Positions 41,226-53,823 of a stretch of DNA of 64,000 bases are shown in pieces. The notes under the pieces are model-generated. The model was not told where the DNA came from. It saw only the letters and a program-made list of their open reading frames with translations, and made no database searches. Source of the stretch: Myxococcales bacterium (GTDB lineage: Bacteria > Myxococcota_A > Polyangia > Polyangiales > Ga0077539); the NCBI GenBank assembly GCA_030652255.1, contig JAUSAZ010000150.1:1-64000 (forward strand). Direction: 5' to 3'. The first letter of the stretch is position 1, and each line of letters opens with the position of its first letter. Position numbers and translations under genes: made by a program.

Positions 41226-41240
41226 GCCCGTTACGCGGGC
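41226..41240. terminator. Small hairpin after methyltransferase gene
   Basis: GCCCG-TTACG-CGGGC forms a 5-bp stem 20 bp after the methyltransferase stop codon. No U-tract follows, so terminator function is only possible. Confidence 0.2.
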
Positions 41241-41280
41241 CCCGACGGCATTGCCACGCGCGCGGGACTGACTTAAGAGC

Positions 41281-41982
41281 GTGGCCGTGCAATCCACCGT
41301 TGAAGAGACGCCCGTGATCGATGGGAGCCCGCTCGCCGGTCCCTTCATCGGTGACATCAACGCGACGCATCGCTTCGTGCATCCGCGGATGTTTCGCAGC
41401 GATTTCATGGAGTTCTTCTCGAAGGTGCACCCCGCGGTGCCGGCCTTCATGTTCGTGCCCGTCATCGCCTTCACGGCGTGGCGCGCGGCGGCCCTCGGCG
41501 GCGCCCCGATAGCCCTCGGCACCCTCGCCGCGGGCTTCGTCTTCTGGACGCTCACGGAGTACCTGCTCCACCGCTTCTACTTCCACCTCGCGCCCACGAC
41601 GGCGGTGCGCAAGTGGCTCTACTTCTACTCGCACGGCATCCACCACCAGTACCCCGACGACTTCTACCGGCTGCTGATGCCGCCGATCCTGAGCGTCGGC
41701 GCGGCGGCGCTCTTCTACGGCCTCTTCGCCCTGGTGATGCCCCCCGCGGCGGCCTCGGGCACCTTCGCCGGCTTCGTGCTGGGCTACCTCTATTACGACT
41801 ACGTGCACTTCGCGACGCACTTCGCGAAGCCCCCGCGCGCCGCCTGGCTCAGCCCCATCGCCAACGTGATGAAGGAGCAGCGCCGCCGGCACATGAAGCA
41901 CCACTTCCAGGACCACACCAGGGGCTTCGGCGTCTCCATGCCGCTGTGGGACCACGTGTTCGGCACCCACGAGGGCCGCTGA
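41281..41982 (+). CDS. Fatty acid hydroxylase/sterol desaturase superfamily protein
   Basis: This 233-aa membrane di-iron enzyme has the full histidine set: HRFYFH, HGIHHQYPDD, HFATH and HMKHHF. About four hydrophobic helices surround the cluster. The pattern and length fit fatty acid 2-hydroxylase (FA2H/Scs7-like), which adds a 2-OH to sphingolipid or other long acyl chains. There is no cytochrome b5 domain. Start is GTG at 41281. It is 48 bp upstream of the formaldehyde-dehydrogenase gene on the same strand. Its presence together with a ceramidase-like protein at 51154 hints at sphingolipid metabolism (inference). Confidence 0.88.
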   Translation: MAVQSTVEETPVIDGSPLAGPFIGDINATHRFVHPRMFRSDFMEFFSKVHPAVPAFMFVPVIAFTAWRAAALGGAPIALGTLAAGFVFWTLTEYLLHRFYFHLAPTTAVRKWLYFYSHGIHHQYPDDFYRLLMPPILSVGAAALFYGLFALVMPPAAASGTFAGFVLGYLYYDYVHFATHFAKPPRAAWLSPIANVMKEQRRRHMKHHFQDHTRGFGVSMPLWDHVFGTHEGR

Positions 41983-42030
41983 CCCGCAACGCCTTGGGTT
42001 GATCGTCCCTCTCAGGTAAGAGAGGTGGCC

Positions 42031-43139
<1,109 letters not shown>

Positions 43140-43140
<1 letters not shown>

Positions 43141-43994
43141 TGACGGCGGGCTACACCGTGCGCAGCGAGCACCGCTGCTACGGCGGGGTGCAGGGCTTCT
43201 ACGAGCACCCGAGCGCCTCGGTGGGCGGCCCGATGCGCTTCAGCGTGTACCTCCCGCCGAAGGCGCTGAAGGGAGAGCGCGTGCCCGCGGTGTACTTCCT
43301 CGCGGGGCTCACGTGCACCGAGGAGACCTTCGCGGCCAAGGCGGGCGCGCAGCGGGTGGCGGCGGAGCTGGGGATGGCCCTGGTGACCTGCGACACGAGC
43401 CCGCGGCACGCGCGGCAGCCGGGCGACGACGCGGCGTGGGACTTCGGCCAGGGGGCGGGCTTCTACGTCGACGCGACCGAGGCGCCGTGGTCGGGCGCGT
43501 ACCGGATGTACAGCTACGTGACGCGCGACCTGATCGAAGCGGTGGAGTCGGGCTTCCCCATCGAAGAGGGTCGGCGCGGGGTGCTGGGGCACTCGATGGG
43601 CGGCCACGGGGCGCTGGTGATGGCGCTGCGCGAGCCGGGCGCGTGGGCGAGCGTGTCGGCGCTGGCGCCGATCGTGGGCCCGAGCGCGGTGCCGTGGGGG
43701 GAGAAGGCCTTCACGGGGTACCTCGGGAGCGACCGTGAGACCTGGAAGGCCTACGACGCGGTGGAGCTGCTGAAGCGAGGGGCGGTGTTCCCGGCGGAGG
43801 TGCTCATCGACCAGGGGACGGCGGACAAGTTCCTCGACGGGCAGCTGCAGCCGGAGCGCTTCGTGGAGGCCTGCGGGGCGGCGGGGCAGCAGGTGTCGCT
43901 GCGCATGCGCGACGGGTACGACCACAGCTACTACTTCATCGCGAGCTTCATCGAAGAGCACCTGCGGCACCACGCGAAGGCGCTGCTGGGGTGA
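43140..43994 (+). CDS. fghA: S-formylglutathione hydrolase
   Basis: This 284-aa esterase-D-family enzyme hydrolyses S-formylglutathione to formate and glutathione, the step after FrmA. It has an alpha/beta-hydrolase fold with YFLAGLTCTEETF near the oxyanion site, the nucleophile elbow GHSMGGHGAL, the acid DQGTADKFLDG and His in GYDHSYYFIASFI. Length is normal (about 275-285). The ATG shares its A with the frmA stop TGA, so the two enzymes are made together. It serves formaldehyde detoxification. Confidence 0.96.
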
Positions 43995-44087
43995 CCGGCG
44001 GGCTCGCGAGCCGCGTGGACCTCCCCGGCCACGAGCACGACCCGCTGCACGTTGCGGGTGGTGCCCGCGGGGGTCGGGCCCCACTGA

Positions 44088-44093
44088 TAGTCT
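44088..44093 (+). promoter_or_regulatory. TAGTCT -10-like hexamer before OYE gene
   Basis: TAGTCT ends 10 nt before the GTG at 44104. No ribosome-binding site is present. Confidence 0.35.
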
Positions 44094-44103
44094 CAGGACC
44101 ACC

Positions 44104-45186
44104 GTGAGCCACCTCTTCAGCCCCCTCACCCAGCGCGGGATCACCTTCCGCAACCGCGTCTTCGTCTCCCCCATGTGCCAGTACTCGTGCGGCCATGACG
44201 GGCTCGCGACGCCATGGCACCTCGCGCACCTCGGGCGCTTCGCCCTCGGCGGCGCGGCGCTGGTCTTCACCGAGGCCACCGCGGTCGCCCCCGAGGGGCG
44301 CATCTCGCCGTACGACCTCGGGCTGTGGTCCGACGCGCACACCGACGCGCTGCGGCCCGTCGCGCGCTTCCTCCGCGAGAACGGCGCCGTGCCCGGCATC
44401 CAGCTGGCCCACGCGGGGCGCAAGGGCAGCACGCCCGCCCCGTGGGAGCACGGCCACCGGGTCGACCACGCCCACGGAGGGTGGGACCCCGTCGCCCCCA
44501 GCGAGCTGCCCTTCGCCCATGGGTACCCGAAGCCCGTCGCGCTCGGGGTGCTCGGCATCGGGGCCGTCGTCGACCAGTTCGTGGCGGCCGCGGGGCGCGC
44601 GCTCGACGCGGGCTTCGAGGTCATCGAGCTGCACCTCGCGCACGGGTACCTCCTGCACCAGTTTCTCTCGCCGCTCTCCAACCAGCGCGAGGACTCCTGG
44701 GGCGGAGACTTCGTCCATCGCACCACCCTGCCCCTCGCGGTCGTCGCCGCCGTGCGCGACGCGTGGCCCACGAAGCTCCCGCTCTTCGTCCGCATCTCCG
44801 CCACCGACTGGGCCGACGGGGGGTGGGACCTCCCCCAGAGCATCCGCTTCGCCGCCATGCTCCACGCCATCGGCGTCGACCTCGTCGACTGCTCCTCCGG
44901 GGGGCTCGTCCCCGGGGTGAAGATCCCCGTCGCACCCGGCTACCAGGTGCGCTTCGCCGAGGCCATCAAGCGCGAGGCCGGCGTCGCGACCGGCGCCGTC
45001 GGGCTCATCACCGGCGCCCTCCAGGCCGAGGAGATCATCGCCGAGGGGCGCGCCGACGCCGTGCTCCTCGCCCGCGCCATGCTCGACGACCCCAACTGGG
45101 CCCTGCACGCCGCCGCCACCCTCGGGGTCGACGCCCCGTGGCCCGTGCAGTTCGAGCGCGCGAAGCCCGCGCCCTCCCCGCGATAG
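44104..45186 (+). CDS. NADH:flavin oxidoreductase, Old Yellow Enzyme (YqjM-like)
   Basis: This 360-aa FMN TIM-barrel enzyme is of the thermophilic-like/YqjM class. Motifs are VSPMCQYS (active-site Cys25 and Tyr27), PGIQLAHAGRKGS, the substrate-binding pair HLAHGYLLHQFLSPLSNQRED, and FMN-phosphate binding near VGLITGALQAEEII. Such ene-reductases reduce activated alkenes of enals, enones or nitro compounds with NAD(P)H. The start is GTG at 44104, preceded by TAGTCT 10 nt upstream. It lies downstream of the formaldehyde genes but has its own promoter-like site. It is convergent with the EAL gene. Confidence 0.93.
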   Translation: MSHLFSPLTQRGITFRNRVFVSPMCQYSCGHDGLATPWHLAHLGRFALGGAALVFTEATAVAPEGRISPYDLGLWSDAHTDALRPVARFLRENGAVPGIQLAHAGRKGSTPAPWEHGHRVDHAHGGWDPVAPSELPFAHGYPKPVALGVLGIGAVVDQFVAAAGRALDAGFEVIELHLAHGYLLHQFLSPLSNQREDSWGGDFVHRTTLPLAVVAAVRDAWPTKLPLFVRISATDWADGGWDLPQSIRFAAMLHAIGVDLVDCSSGGLVPGVKIPVAPGYQVRFAEAIKREAGVATGAVGLITGALQAEEIIAEGRADAVLLARAMLDDPNWALHAAATLGVDAPWPVQFERAKPAPSPR

Positions 45187-45207
45187 CCGCCCTAAACCCC
45201 CTCCGGC

Positions 45208-46383
45208 CTACGCGGCCCCGCTCCAGGCGTGCGACCAGTCGCCCAGCGCCGCCCACGGCATCGGGCGGGCGATGTGGTAGCCCTGCCCCACGTCGGCCCC
45301 GATGGCCGCGACGATGTCCAGGATCTTCGCGGTCTCGATCCCCTCGGCCACCACGCGCAGGTCGAGGTCTTTTGCGAGCCGCACGGAGCTGGCCACGATG
45401 GCGCGCGCGGAGGGGTCGCAGTCGATCACCCGCACGAACTGCAGGTCGATCTTCAGCTCGTCGAAGGGCAGGTCGTGGAGCAGCTCCAGCGAGGAGTGGC
45501 CGGTGCCGTAGTCGTCGAGCGCGAGGCCGAAGCCCTTGAGCCGCAGGCGCGTGAGGATGTCGAGCGCGAGCGCGGGGTTGGCTGCGACGGAGGTCTCGGT
45601 GACCTCGAAGCGGATGCCCCGCACAGCCCGCCCCGCGGCGCCGACCCGGCGCAGCACCTGCTCGGGGAAGCCCCGGTCGACCAGCGCCGCCGGCGGCAGG
45701 TTGATCGCCAGCGCGAGGTCGGCGGGCTCACCGAGCGAGCGCGGGTCGAACTCCCGCAGGGCCAGGTCGATGACCTCGTCGGTGAGCGCCAGCGCGAGGC
45801 CGTTCTGCTCGGCCATGCCGACGAAGCTGTTGGGATAGAGCAGGCCCCGCTCGGGGTGCCGCCAGCGCACCAGGGCCTCGACGCCGGTCCATCGCCGCGT
45901 GCGCAGGTCGACCTGGGGCTGGTAGTGCAGCTCGAGCTCGTGCCGGGTGAGCGCCCGCTGGAGCTCCTCCAGGGGCGGCGTCGCCGGGGCCGCGCCCGGC
46001 GGGCGCGCGTGCGTCTGCTGGGTGCGCAGCAGGTCTTTCAGGTTCTGGAGCCGCAGGGGCTTCTCCAGGATGCCACCGACGGTGAGCCCCAGCTGCGCCG
46101 CGAGGCGCGACGTGGAGGTGAGCACCCGGCGGTCGAAGCCGCTCATCAGGATGATCGCCGCGTCGCAGCGCGACTCCGCGAGCACCCGGAGCACCTCGAC
46201 CCCGTCGGCGCCCGGCATCGAGAGGTCGAGGATGATCACGTTGGGGTCGTGGGAGAGCGCCCCGAGGATCTCCTGCGGGTCGTTGAGCGCGATGGTGTCG
46301 AAGCCCAGCGAGCGCCCCACCCGGGTGACGAGCGTGCTGATCATGGGCTCGTCGTCGACGACCAGGAGCACCGGCGCCTTCAT
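45208..46383 (-). CDS. Receiver-EAL response regulator, c-di-GMP phosphodiesterase
   Basis: The 391-aa protein has a CheY-like receiver (residues 1-120: LLVVDDEP, phospho-acceptor Asp in VIILDLSMPGADG, Lys in ILEKP). A linker leads to an EAL domain (about 140-385). Catalytic motifs are intact: YQPQVDLRTRRWTGVEALVRW (EAL), FEVTET, LALDDYGTG (DDxxT-like), ELKIDLQFV, AEGIET and QGYHIARPMPW. It should hydrolyse c-di-GMP under control of a histidine kinase, which is not in the window. It is a single gene with about 210 bp of non-coding sequence upstream. Confidence 0.95.
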   Translation of the reverse strand: MKAPVLLVVDDEPMISTLVTRVGRSLGFDTIALNDPQEILGALSHDPNVIILDLSMPGADGVEVLRVLAESRCDAAIILMSGFDRRVLTSTSRLAAQLGLTVGGILEKPLRLQNLKDLLRTQQTHARPPGAAPATPPLEELQRALTRHELELHYQPQVDLRTRRWTGVEALVRWRHPERGLLYPNSFVGMAEQNGLALALTDEVIDLALREFDPRSLGEPADLALAINLPPAALVDRGFPEQVLRRVGAAGRAVRGIRFEVTETSVAANPALALDILTRLRLKGFGLALDDYGTGHSSLELLHDLPFDELKIDLQFVRVIDCDPSARAIVASSVRLAKDLDLRVVAEGIETAKILDIVAAIGADVGQGYHIARPMPWAALGDWSHAWSGAA

Positions 46384-46593
46384 CGCGGACTCAGCGTTTC
46401 ACCGACGGGGATAAGCACGGCACCACCATCTGGAGCACATCGGCCCTTCGTGTCGCACCATGAGGGCACGCGAAGCGGAAATCGTCCGGTCCGTCGCCGA
46501 AGACACGCACGAGGGCTCGGCGAGGGGGGGCTGGTCATCGCGGCGGAGTGTAGACCACCGCAGCCGCGACCGGATGGAGGGGGATTGGGCGCG

Positions 46594-47112
46594 CTACGGG
46601 TGGTTGGTGGCGATCTCGGTCACGTGCAGCACCCCCTGGACGTGCTCGCCCTGGTGGTAGCTGCCGACCCAGACGTCGTACTGGCCCGCCGGGGCGTTGT
46701 TGATGTCGACGGTGGGGCTGAGGGTGTTCCAGGAGTCGTCGTTGCAGCGCCAGCTGCCGTTGGCGGCGTTGATGATCAGCGTGGTGTCGGGCCTGCCTTC
46801 GGCCGGCGTCACGTAGAAGCGCAGGTGCCGGGACACCGCGCTCAGCTGGATGATCGCGTCCGGGCGGCGGGTGACCCACCCTTTGCAGCCGGGCCCGATG
46901 TTGAGCGAGCGCGCGTCGAGGTCGCCGCCCGAGGTGATGGTGACGTTCATCGGGTCGGGGAGGAAGCCCGGCGCCACGGGGTGCACGCCGAAGTTGGCCT
47001 CGTGGCCGCCGATCTCCAGGCCCGTGACCTGCGCGACGGCGGTCGCCCCGTAGCCCGACGCCAGCAGCGCCGCGACCAGCCCCAGCCGGTAGCCCATGTT
47101 CCGATGCTTCAT
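46594..47112 (-). CDS. Secreted protein with beta-rich domain
   Basis: The 172-aa product has a signal peptide (LGLVAALLASGYGATAVAQ) and a beta-sandwich-like domain. Recognisable blocks are GPGCKGWVTRRPDAIIQL, RFYVTPAEGRPDTTLIIN, GSWRCNDDSWNTLSPTVDI and GQYDVWVGSYHQGE. The block of paired Cys, DDS and YDVWVGSY is one I associate with small secreted domains found alone or fused to proteases, but I cannot name the family with certainty. A GAGAGG site precedes the ATG at 47112. It is last in a three-gene same-strand set with the OmpA protein and a lipoprotein. Confidence 0.7.
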   Translation of the reverse strand: MKHRNMGYRLGLVAALLASGYGATAVAQVTGLEIGGHEANFGVHPVAPGFLPDPMNVTITSGGDLDARSLNIGPGCKGWVTRRPDAIIQLSAVSRHLRFYVTPAEGRPDTTLIINAANGSWRCNDDSWNTLSPTVDINNAPAGQYDVWVGSYHQGEHVQGVLHVTEIATNHP

Positions 47113-47156
47113 CGTCCTGCCTCTCGTGACTGCGTCGATCTTCGTGGGGGCGGCGC

Positions 47157-48593
47157 TCACGGGGTACCTCCGCCGGAGCTGCGTCGGCTGCGGTGGCTGC
47201 GGTGACCGCCGCCGTGACGACCGTGACGACCGTGCCGGCCGTGGCGGCCCGTCGAGGCCGCGGGGGTGACGCCGAGCGCCTCGGGGATGAGCTCCGCGGC
47301 GGCCGGGCAGCCGAAGGTGGCGCCGGCCTCGACGGCCCCGCTGCGGCGCGCGATCACGAACACCACGCGGCGGTTGCGCGCCCACGCCTCTTCGGTGTGC
47401 GCCGGGTCGACCGGGCACTCCTCGCCGTAGCCCGCGGGCACCATCCGGGCGGTGGCGATGCCGTGCGCCACGAGCCAGTCGCGCACCGACTCCGCGCGTC
47501 CGCGGGAGAGCTCGCGGTTGTGCCGGTCGCTGTCGCGCTCGTCGGTGTGGCCCTCGATGGAGAAGAGGTTGATCTCCTCGTGGGCGGAGAAGATCCCCTG
47601 CGCCTGGCTGAGCGTGTGGTTGTTCTGCTCGTTGTCGACGATGGCGGTGGAGTTGGTCTCGAAGAGGATCTCCCCGAGGTTGATCACCGTCTCGGGCCGG
47701 CGGCAGCCGAGGCGCTCGGGGTCGGGCCGCGGGTCCATCGGCTCGAGGGGGCAGCGGTCGTTGTGGTCGGCCACACCGTCGCCGTCGTTGTCGTCGTCGG
47801 GGCAGCCGAGGCGCTCGGGGTTGGGCTCGTCGCCGCGGGGGAAGGTGGGGCAGAGGTCCTGCGTGTCGAGCACGCCGTCGCCGTCGCGGTCGCCTTCGGG
47901 GCAGCCGCGGCGCGCCGGGTCGGGCGTCGGCCCCTGCGGCACCTCGACGCACTGGTCGTCGGGGTCGAGCACCCCGTCGCCGTCGCGGTCGCCCACGGTG
48001 ACCACCGGCTCGGGCGGGGCTTCGGGCAGGTGCCAGGTGACGTTGACGCCCGCGGCGAAGAAGGTGGCGTCGTCGAGGGCGCCGCCGGTCAGGGCGGGGT
48101 CGGCGCTCTGGAAGAGCTGCCCGAGGCGCGCGAAGGGGCCTACCCCGAGGGTGCGGGTGACGGCGAAGTCGAAGCCGAGGCCGATGTTGCCGTGGAGTCG
48201 CACGAGGTCACCCGAGAAGCCCGGGCCCACGTTGAGGTCGACCCAGAGGCTGCCGAGAGACCCCACCGGAAAGATTCCGCGGAGGCCTATCTCCAGGGAG
48301 AGCAGGCGGCCGTTGGAGCCCTGGTCGCGGAGCCAGAGCCAGTTGGCGAAGCCGAGCTGCACGTTGAGCGGACCCAGCACGCGCAGGCCCGCGCGGAGGG
48401 TGAGCTCGCCGCCGAGGGAGTCGTAGCCGAGCGCGGTGGAGGCGTGGTCGGACACGATCGGTCCGAGGCCGAGCTCACCGTGGAGGTAGAGCCGGTGGAT
48501 GATCTGGGCGTCGGCGTCGGACGCGGCCGAGGTCGCGGCGAGGGCGCACGCGAGGGCTGCGGTGCCGAGGGCCCAACGATTCGAGGTGGTCAT
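47157..48593 (-). CDS. Outer-membrane barrel with TSP3 repeats and OmpA C-terminal domain
   Basis: The 478-aa protein has a signal peptide (TAALACALAATSAASDADA) and a beta-barrel of about 165 residues. Calcium-binding thrombospondin type 3 repeats follow (GDRDGDGVLDPDDQC, GDRDGDGVLDTQDLC, DNDGDGVADHNDRC). The OmpA-like peptidoglycan-binding domain is in residues 300-425 (FSIEGHTDERDSDRHNRELSRGRAESV). The last 35 residues are a low-complexity Gly-Arg-His tail (GRHGRHGRHGRHGG). It should link the outer membrane to the cell wall. A lipoprotein is upstream and a secreted protein downstream. Confidence 0.92.
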   Translation of the reverse strand: MTTSNRWALGTAALACALAATSAASDADAQIIHRLYLHGELGLGPIVSDHASTALGYDSLGGELTLRAGLRVLGPLNVQLGFANWLWLRDQGSNGRLLSLEIGLRGIFPVGSLGSLWVDLNVGPGFSGDLVRLHGNIGLGFDFAVTRTLGVGPFARLGQLFQSADPALTGGALDDATFFAAGVNVTWHLPEAPPEPVVTVGDRDGDGVLDPDDQCVEVPQGPTPDPARRGCPEGDRDGDGVLDTQDLCPTFPRGDEPNPERLGCPDDDNDGDGVADHNDRCPLEPMDPRPDPERLGCRRPETVINLGEILFETNSTAIVDNEQNNHTLSQAQGIFSAHEEINLFSIEGHTDERDSDRHNRELSRGRAESVRDWLVAHGIATARMVPAGYGEECPVDPAHTEEAWARNRRVVFVIARRSGAVEAGATFGCPAAAELIPEALGVTPAASTGRHGRHGRHGRHGGGHRSHRSRRSSGGGTP

Positions 48594-48626
48594 TGCGGTG
48601 TGTCTCCTGGTGCTCTCGTCGAGGGT

Positions 48627-49325
48627 TCAGTCGGCCGCCGCGGCGTCGGGCAGGTCGCCCGCGTCGACGGGCAGGGGGAGGTCTGCGAGCTCGGGGAGGT
48701 CGGGCAGCGCAGAGGCGTCGGTGACCGCGGGGACGTCGGGGAGCGCGGGGGCATCGCCCTCGGGCGCGTCGGGGATGCCGGCGTCGGGGGTGCCGAGGGC
48801 GATGGTGTAGGCGACGACGAAGAAGGGCGAGGTGCGCGAGCAGCTGGCGGTGCTCGCGCGGGCGTCGGTGTTGACCGTGCCGGCGCGGCGGTCGAGGGTG
48901 CCGGAGGGGAGGCGCACGTCGAGGACGTAGTTGGTGGGCCGGGTGATCGCGAAGGGGATCACGCAGACGAGGTACTCGCCGAGCGGGGGCGTGGAGTTCC
49001 AGAAGACGTTCTCGGGGCCGCGGCCGACCTGGTCGTCGCGGTCGAGCATGCCGCCGCCGCCGCTGCGGGTGCGGTAGTTGATCGACGACCCGCTGGGGAC
49101 CACCACGTGGAGGTCGACGTCACCGGGCTGGTCCCAGGTGAGGGTGAAGCGGAAGAGCCCGTCGCCCACGCAGGTGCCGTTCACGCAGCGCTGCGCCGCG
49201 CCGCACGCCGGCGTACAGGTCGCGCTCGTCGCGCTGGTGGCCGGGCCCACGATATTGCTGTCCGCTGGGATGCACCCCGCGCCCGACGCGAGCGCCATGG
49301 CCGTGGCCAATCGAAACCATCTCAT
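48627..49325 (-). CDS. Lipoprotein with YfaP/DUF2135-like domain
   Basis: The 232-aa protein has a lipoprotein signal (ATAMALASGAGCIP, Cys about 18) and a Cys-rich stretch (CTPACGAAQRCVNGTC). A beta domain follows, beginning LFRFTLTWDQPGDVDLHVVVPSG, a pattern typical of YfaP/DUF2135 domains. It ends with an Asp/Pro/Ala-rich tail of about 60 residues (LPDVPAVTDASALPDLPELA). I infer a surface-exposed lipoprotein. The ATG at 49325 is the only start giving a signal peptide. It precedes ompA by 33 bp and is divergent from the kinase gene at 49526. Confidence 0.78.
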   Translation of the reverse strand: MRWFRLATAMALASGAGCIPADSNIVGPATSATSATCTPACGAAQRCVNGTCVGDGLFRFTLTWDQPGDVDLHVVVPSGSSINYRTRSGGGGMLDRDDQVGRGPENVFWNSTPPLGEYLVCVIPFAITRPTNYVLDVRLPSGTLDRRAGTVNTDARASTASCSRTSPFFVVAYTIALGTPDAGIPDAPEGDAPALPDVPAVTDASALPDLPELADLPLPVDAGDLPDAAAAD

Positions 49326-49525
49326 TCGGTTCTCCGGTTCGGCGGAGCCCGACGCCGCACCGTGCGGTTCAGACTCCTCTACGCCGGACCGTACCCGTCT
49401 ACGCCGCGGTCGATCCAGAAGTTCACGAGTGTCGCCGTGGGGGCTTCCGCAACGGAGCACGGAAGGTGCGCGAGCGGTCGTGGCGCTTGCGTCCCCGCGG
49501 CCCGGCACGGACACTCGCACCCCTC

Positions 49526-51153
<1,628 letters not shown>

Positions 51154-51154
<1 letters not shown>

Positions 51155-53820
51155 TGCGCCCCACGCTCCCCGTGTTCGCCCTCGCGATGCTCGCCCACTG
51201 CACCTCGGCCCCGCCCGCGGCGCCCGACGCCGGCGCCGCGCTCGACGCCGCCCCCGTCGACGACCTCGCGTCCGTCGACCTCGGCGCGCCCGTCGACGCG
51301 CCCGTCGACGCCCCGAAGCCCCCGGACGTGCTCGAGCTCCCGACGCCCACCGGGCACTGCCGCTACGAGCCCGTCGCCGCCACCGCCCGCGCAGGCGGCA
51401 CCGTCGCCGAGGGCCGCGTCTCCGCGGGCACGGCCGAGCAGGCGCTCGACCTCCCCGTAGGATCCGCCCTCGGGGCCTACACCTCCCGGGTGCGCGCGCT
51501 CGGCAACGACAGCGCCGTCGACGCGCGCGACCGCACGCTGTCCGGGTGGTTCAACCCCTCGGTGGGGTACCAGACGCGCGCGATGGTGCGCGCCCTCGCC
51601 CTCACCGCGGGCGACGAGACCGTGCTCCTGCTCAAGGCCGACCTCGGCGTCGCCGACGAGGCCATCCTCGACGCGGTCACCGCCCGGCTCGGCCCGGCCT
51701 TCGCGGGCAAGGTGATCTTCGCGACGAGCCACTCGCACTCCGCGCCCGGCCACACCGTCGCCCACGAGGGCTACGGCATCCTCGGGTTCGGGCCGCTGCG
51801 GGTCGAGAGCCAGCGACGCCTCGTGGACGCGCTCGTCGGCGTGGCCGAGGCCGCCCTCGCCGCCCGCGCCCCGGCGCGCGTCGGCATCGCCCACGACGGC
51901 GCCTTCGACCCGACGGACGCGGTCTCGCGCGACCGCCGCCCGGCCAACGACGACCTCCCGCGCGGCCGGCGCCGCAAGGACAACGACCTCTTCGTGCTGC
52001 GGGTAGACGCCGCCGACGGGGCGCCCCTCGCGGTCATCCCGGTGGTGGGCGTGCACCCGACGGTGCTCGGCGCGGACAACAACCTCATGGCCACGGACGC
52101 CTCCGGGGCCATCGAGCGCGCCCTCGAGGAGCGCTTCGACCGCCGCGTGCTGGTGATGCACCTCCAGGGGGCCGCGGGCGACGTCTCGCCGACGGGCGAC
52201 GGGGGCTTCGACTGCGGCGCGGAGTCCCGAGGGCCGGCGCGCTTCTGCTACGACTTCGCCCGCGTCGAGGGCCTCGGGCGCACGGCGGCGGGGATGGTCC
52301 ATGACGTGTGGCGGCGCGCGGGGGACACGATGCGCGACCGCGTGGCGATGGAGATGCTCACCCGCACCATCCCCCTCGGCACCGACTGGCGCACCTTCAC
52401 CGTGCGCGACGGCGGCCTCGCGTACGCCCCCTTCGAGCCCGGGCGCGCGCCCGACCGGCGCATCTTCGACGACGCCGGGGCGCTGCTCTCGCCCGTCGAC
52501 GAGTTCAACGCGGCCTTCGGCGCCGCCCTCTGCGGCAGCAGCGACGTGTACGTCGAGGCCTCGCTCATGCCCGGCACCGCGGGGCTCCCCACCTACGCGT
52601 CGTGCCAGCGCATCGAGGCGCTCACGCCGCTGCTCGGGGCGGTGCTCGGCATCCGACCCGCGCCGGTCCCTCCCAACCGCGCGGCGTGCGGCTCGACGCG
52701 CACCGTGGTGAGCGCGCTGCGCCTCGGGGAGCACGTCTTCGTCACGCTCCCCGGCGAGCCCCTCACGCTGCTCGCCGACCGGGTGCGCGCGCTCTCCCCC
52801 GCCCCGGCCGACCGCACCGTGGTGGTGGGCTACGCCAACTCCCACATGGGCTACGTGCTCACGGCCGACGACTGGCTGCGCGCCGGCTACGAGCCCGGGC
52901 TCAACTTCTGGGGGCCGCTGGAGGGCGAGCACATCGCCGAGGAGGCCGTCGCGCTCGCGCGCCTCGCGTTCACCCCGCAGCGCGAGGACACCGGCAGCGG
53001 GACCACCCGCTGGGTCGCGCCGACCCCCGACGCGCTGCCGCCGGTGGAGAGCTCACCGCGGGCGGGCGCCGTGCCCGAGGCCGTCCCCCGGGAGGTGTAC
53101 GCGCGACGATCGCCCGACTGGACGACGGTGGGAGCGCAGCCGATGGAGAGGGTTCCGCGGCTCGGCGGCGCGCGCTTCACCTGGATCGGCGAGGACCCGC
53201 GCGCAGGCACCCCCCGGGTGCGCGTCGAGGCGGAGACGACGCCCGGGAGCGATCGCTGGGCCCCCCTCACCCGACGCAGCGGCCGGGAGGTGAGCGACGG
53301 CGACCTGCTCGTGACCTGGACCCCGGTGCCCCTGCAGCGGGTGGGCGCCGAGGCCCGTACGCACTACTGGGTGGCCGAGTGGCAGGCCGTGCCGAGCTGG
53401 GGCGACGCGCGCCACGACGCCCTGGAAGACCGCCTCGCGCTGCCCACCGGCCGCTACCGCTTCGCAATCGAGGGCACGGGGTACCGGGTGCAGAGCCGGT
53501 CCTTCGAGGTGGTGGGCGCGCCGTTGCAGGTGGCGGCGACGCGCGCGGGCACGCGGGTCACCCTGGAGATGACCGCTCGCGCCGCGGAGGGCTGGCGGCT
53601 GCTCTCACGGCGCAGCCGGCCGGGCGAGGCGCTGGCGTTGCCGCGCGGGCCGGTGAGCGTGGAGCTGACGCTGGCCGACGGCGCGCGCCGGACGATCGCC
53701 GACGTGGCCGTCGACTCGAACGGGCGGGCGAGCGTGGAGCTGGGCGGTGATGCGGCGGCGGTGCGGCGGTGCGCGGTGACCGACCCCTACGGCAACCGCG
53801 GCGACGTCGCGCTGGAGTGA
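51154..53820 (+). CDS. Neutral/alkaline ceramidase-like exported protein
   Basis: This 888-aa protein has an export signal (LPVFALAMLAHCTS; Cys follows His, an imperfect lipobox) and an Asp/Pro linker. A region resembling neutral ceramidases follows: GSALGAYTSRVRALGN, SGWFNPSVGYQTRAM, a zinc-type FATSHSHSAPGHT, GVHPTVLGADNNLMATDASG and MHLQGAAGDVSPTG. The HSHS-x-P-G block and the GAAGDVSP segment match the catalytic core of that family. The C-terminal roughly 200 residues are beta-rich and may act as an accessory domain. Enzymes of this type cleave the amide bond of ceramide; here the true substrate may be another N-acyl lipid. It is coupled to the kinase upstream. Confidence 0.85.
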
Positions 53821-53823
53821 CGG

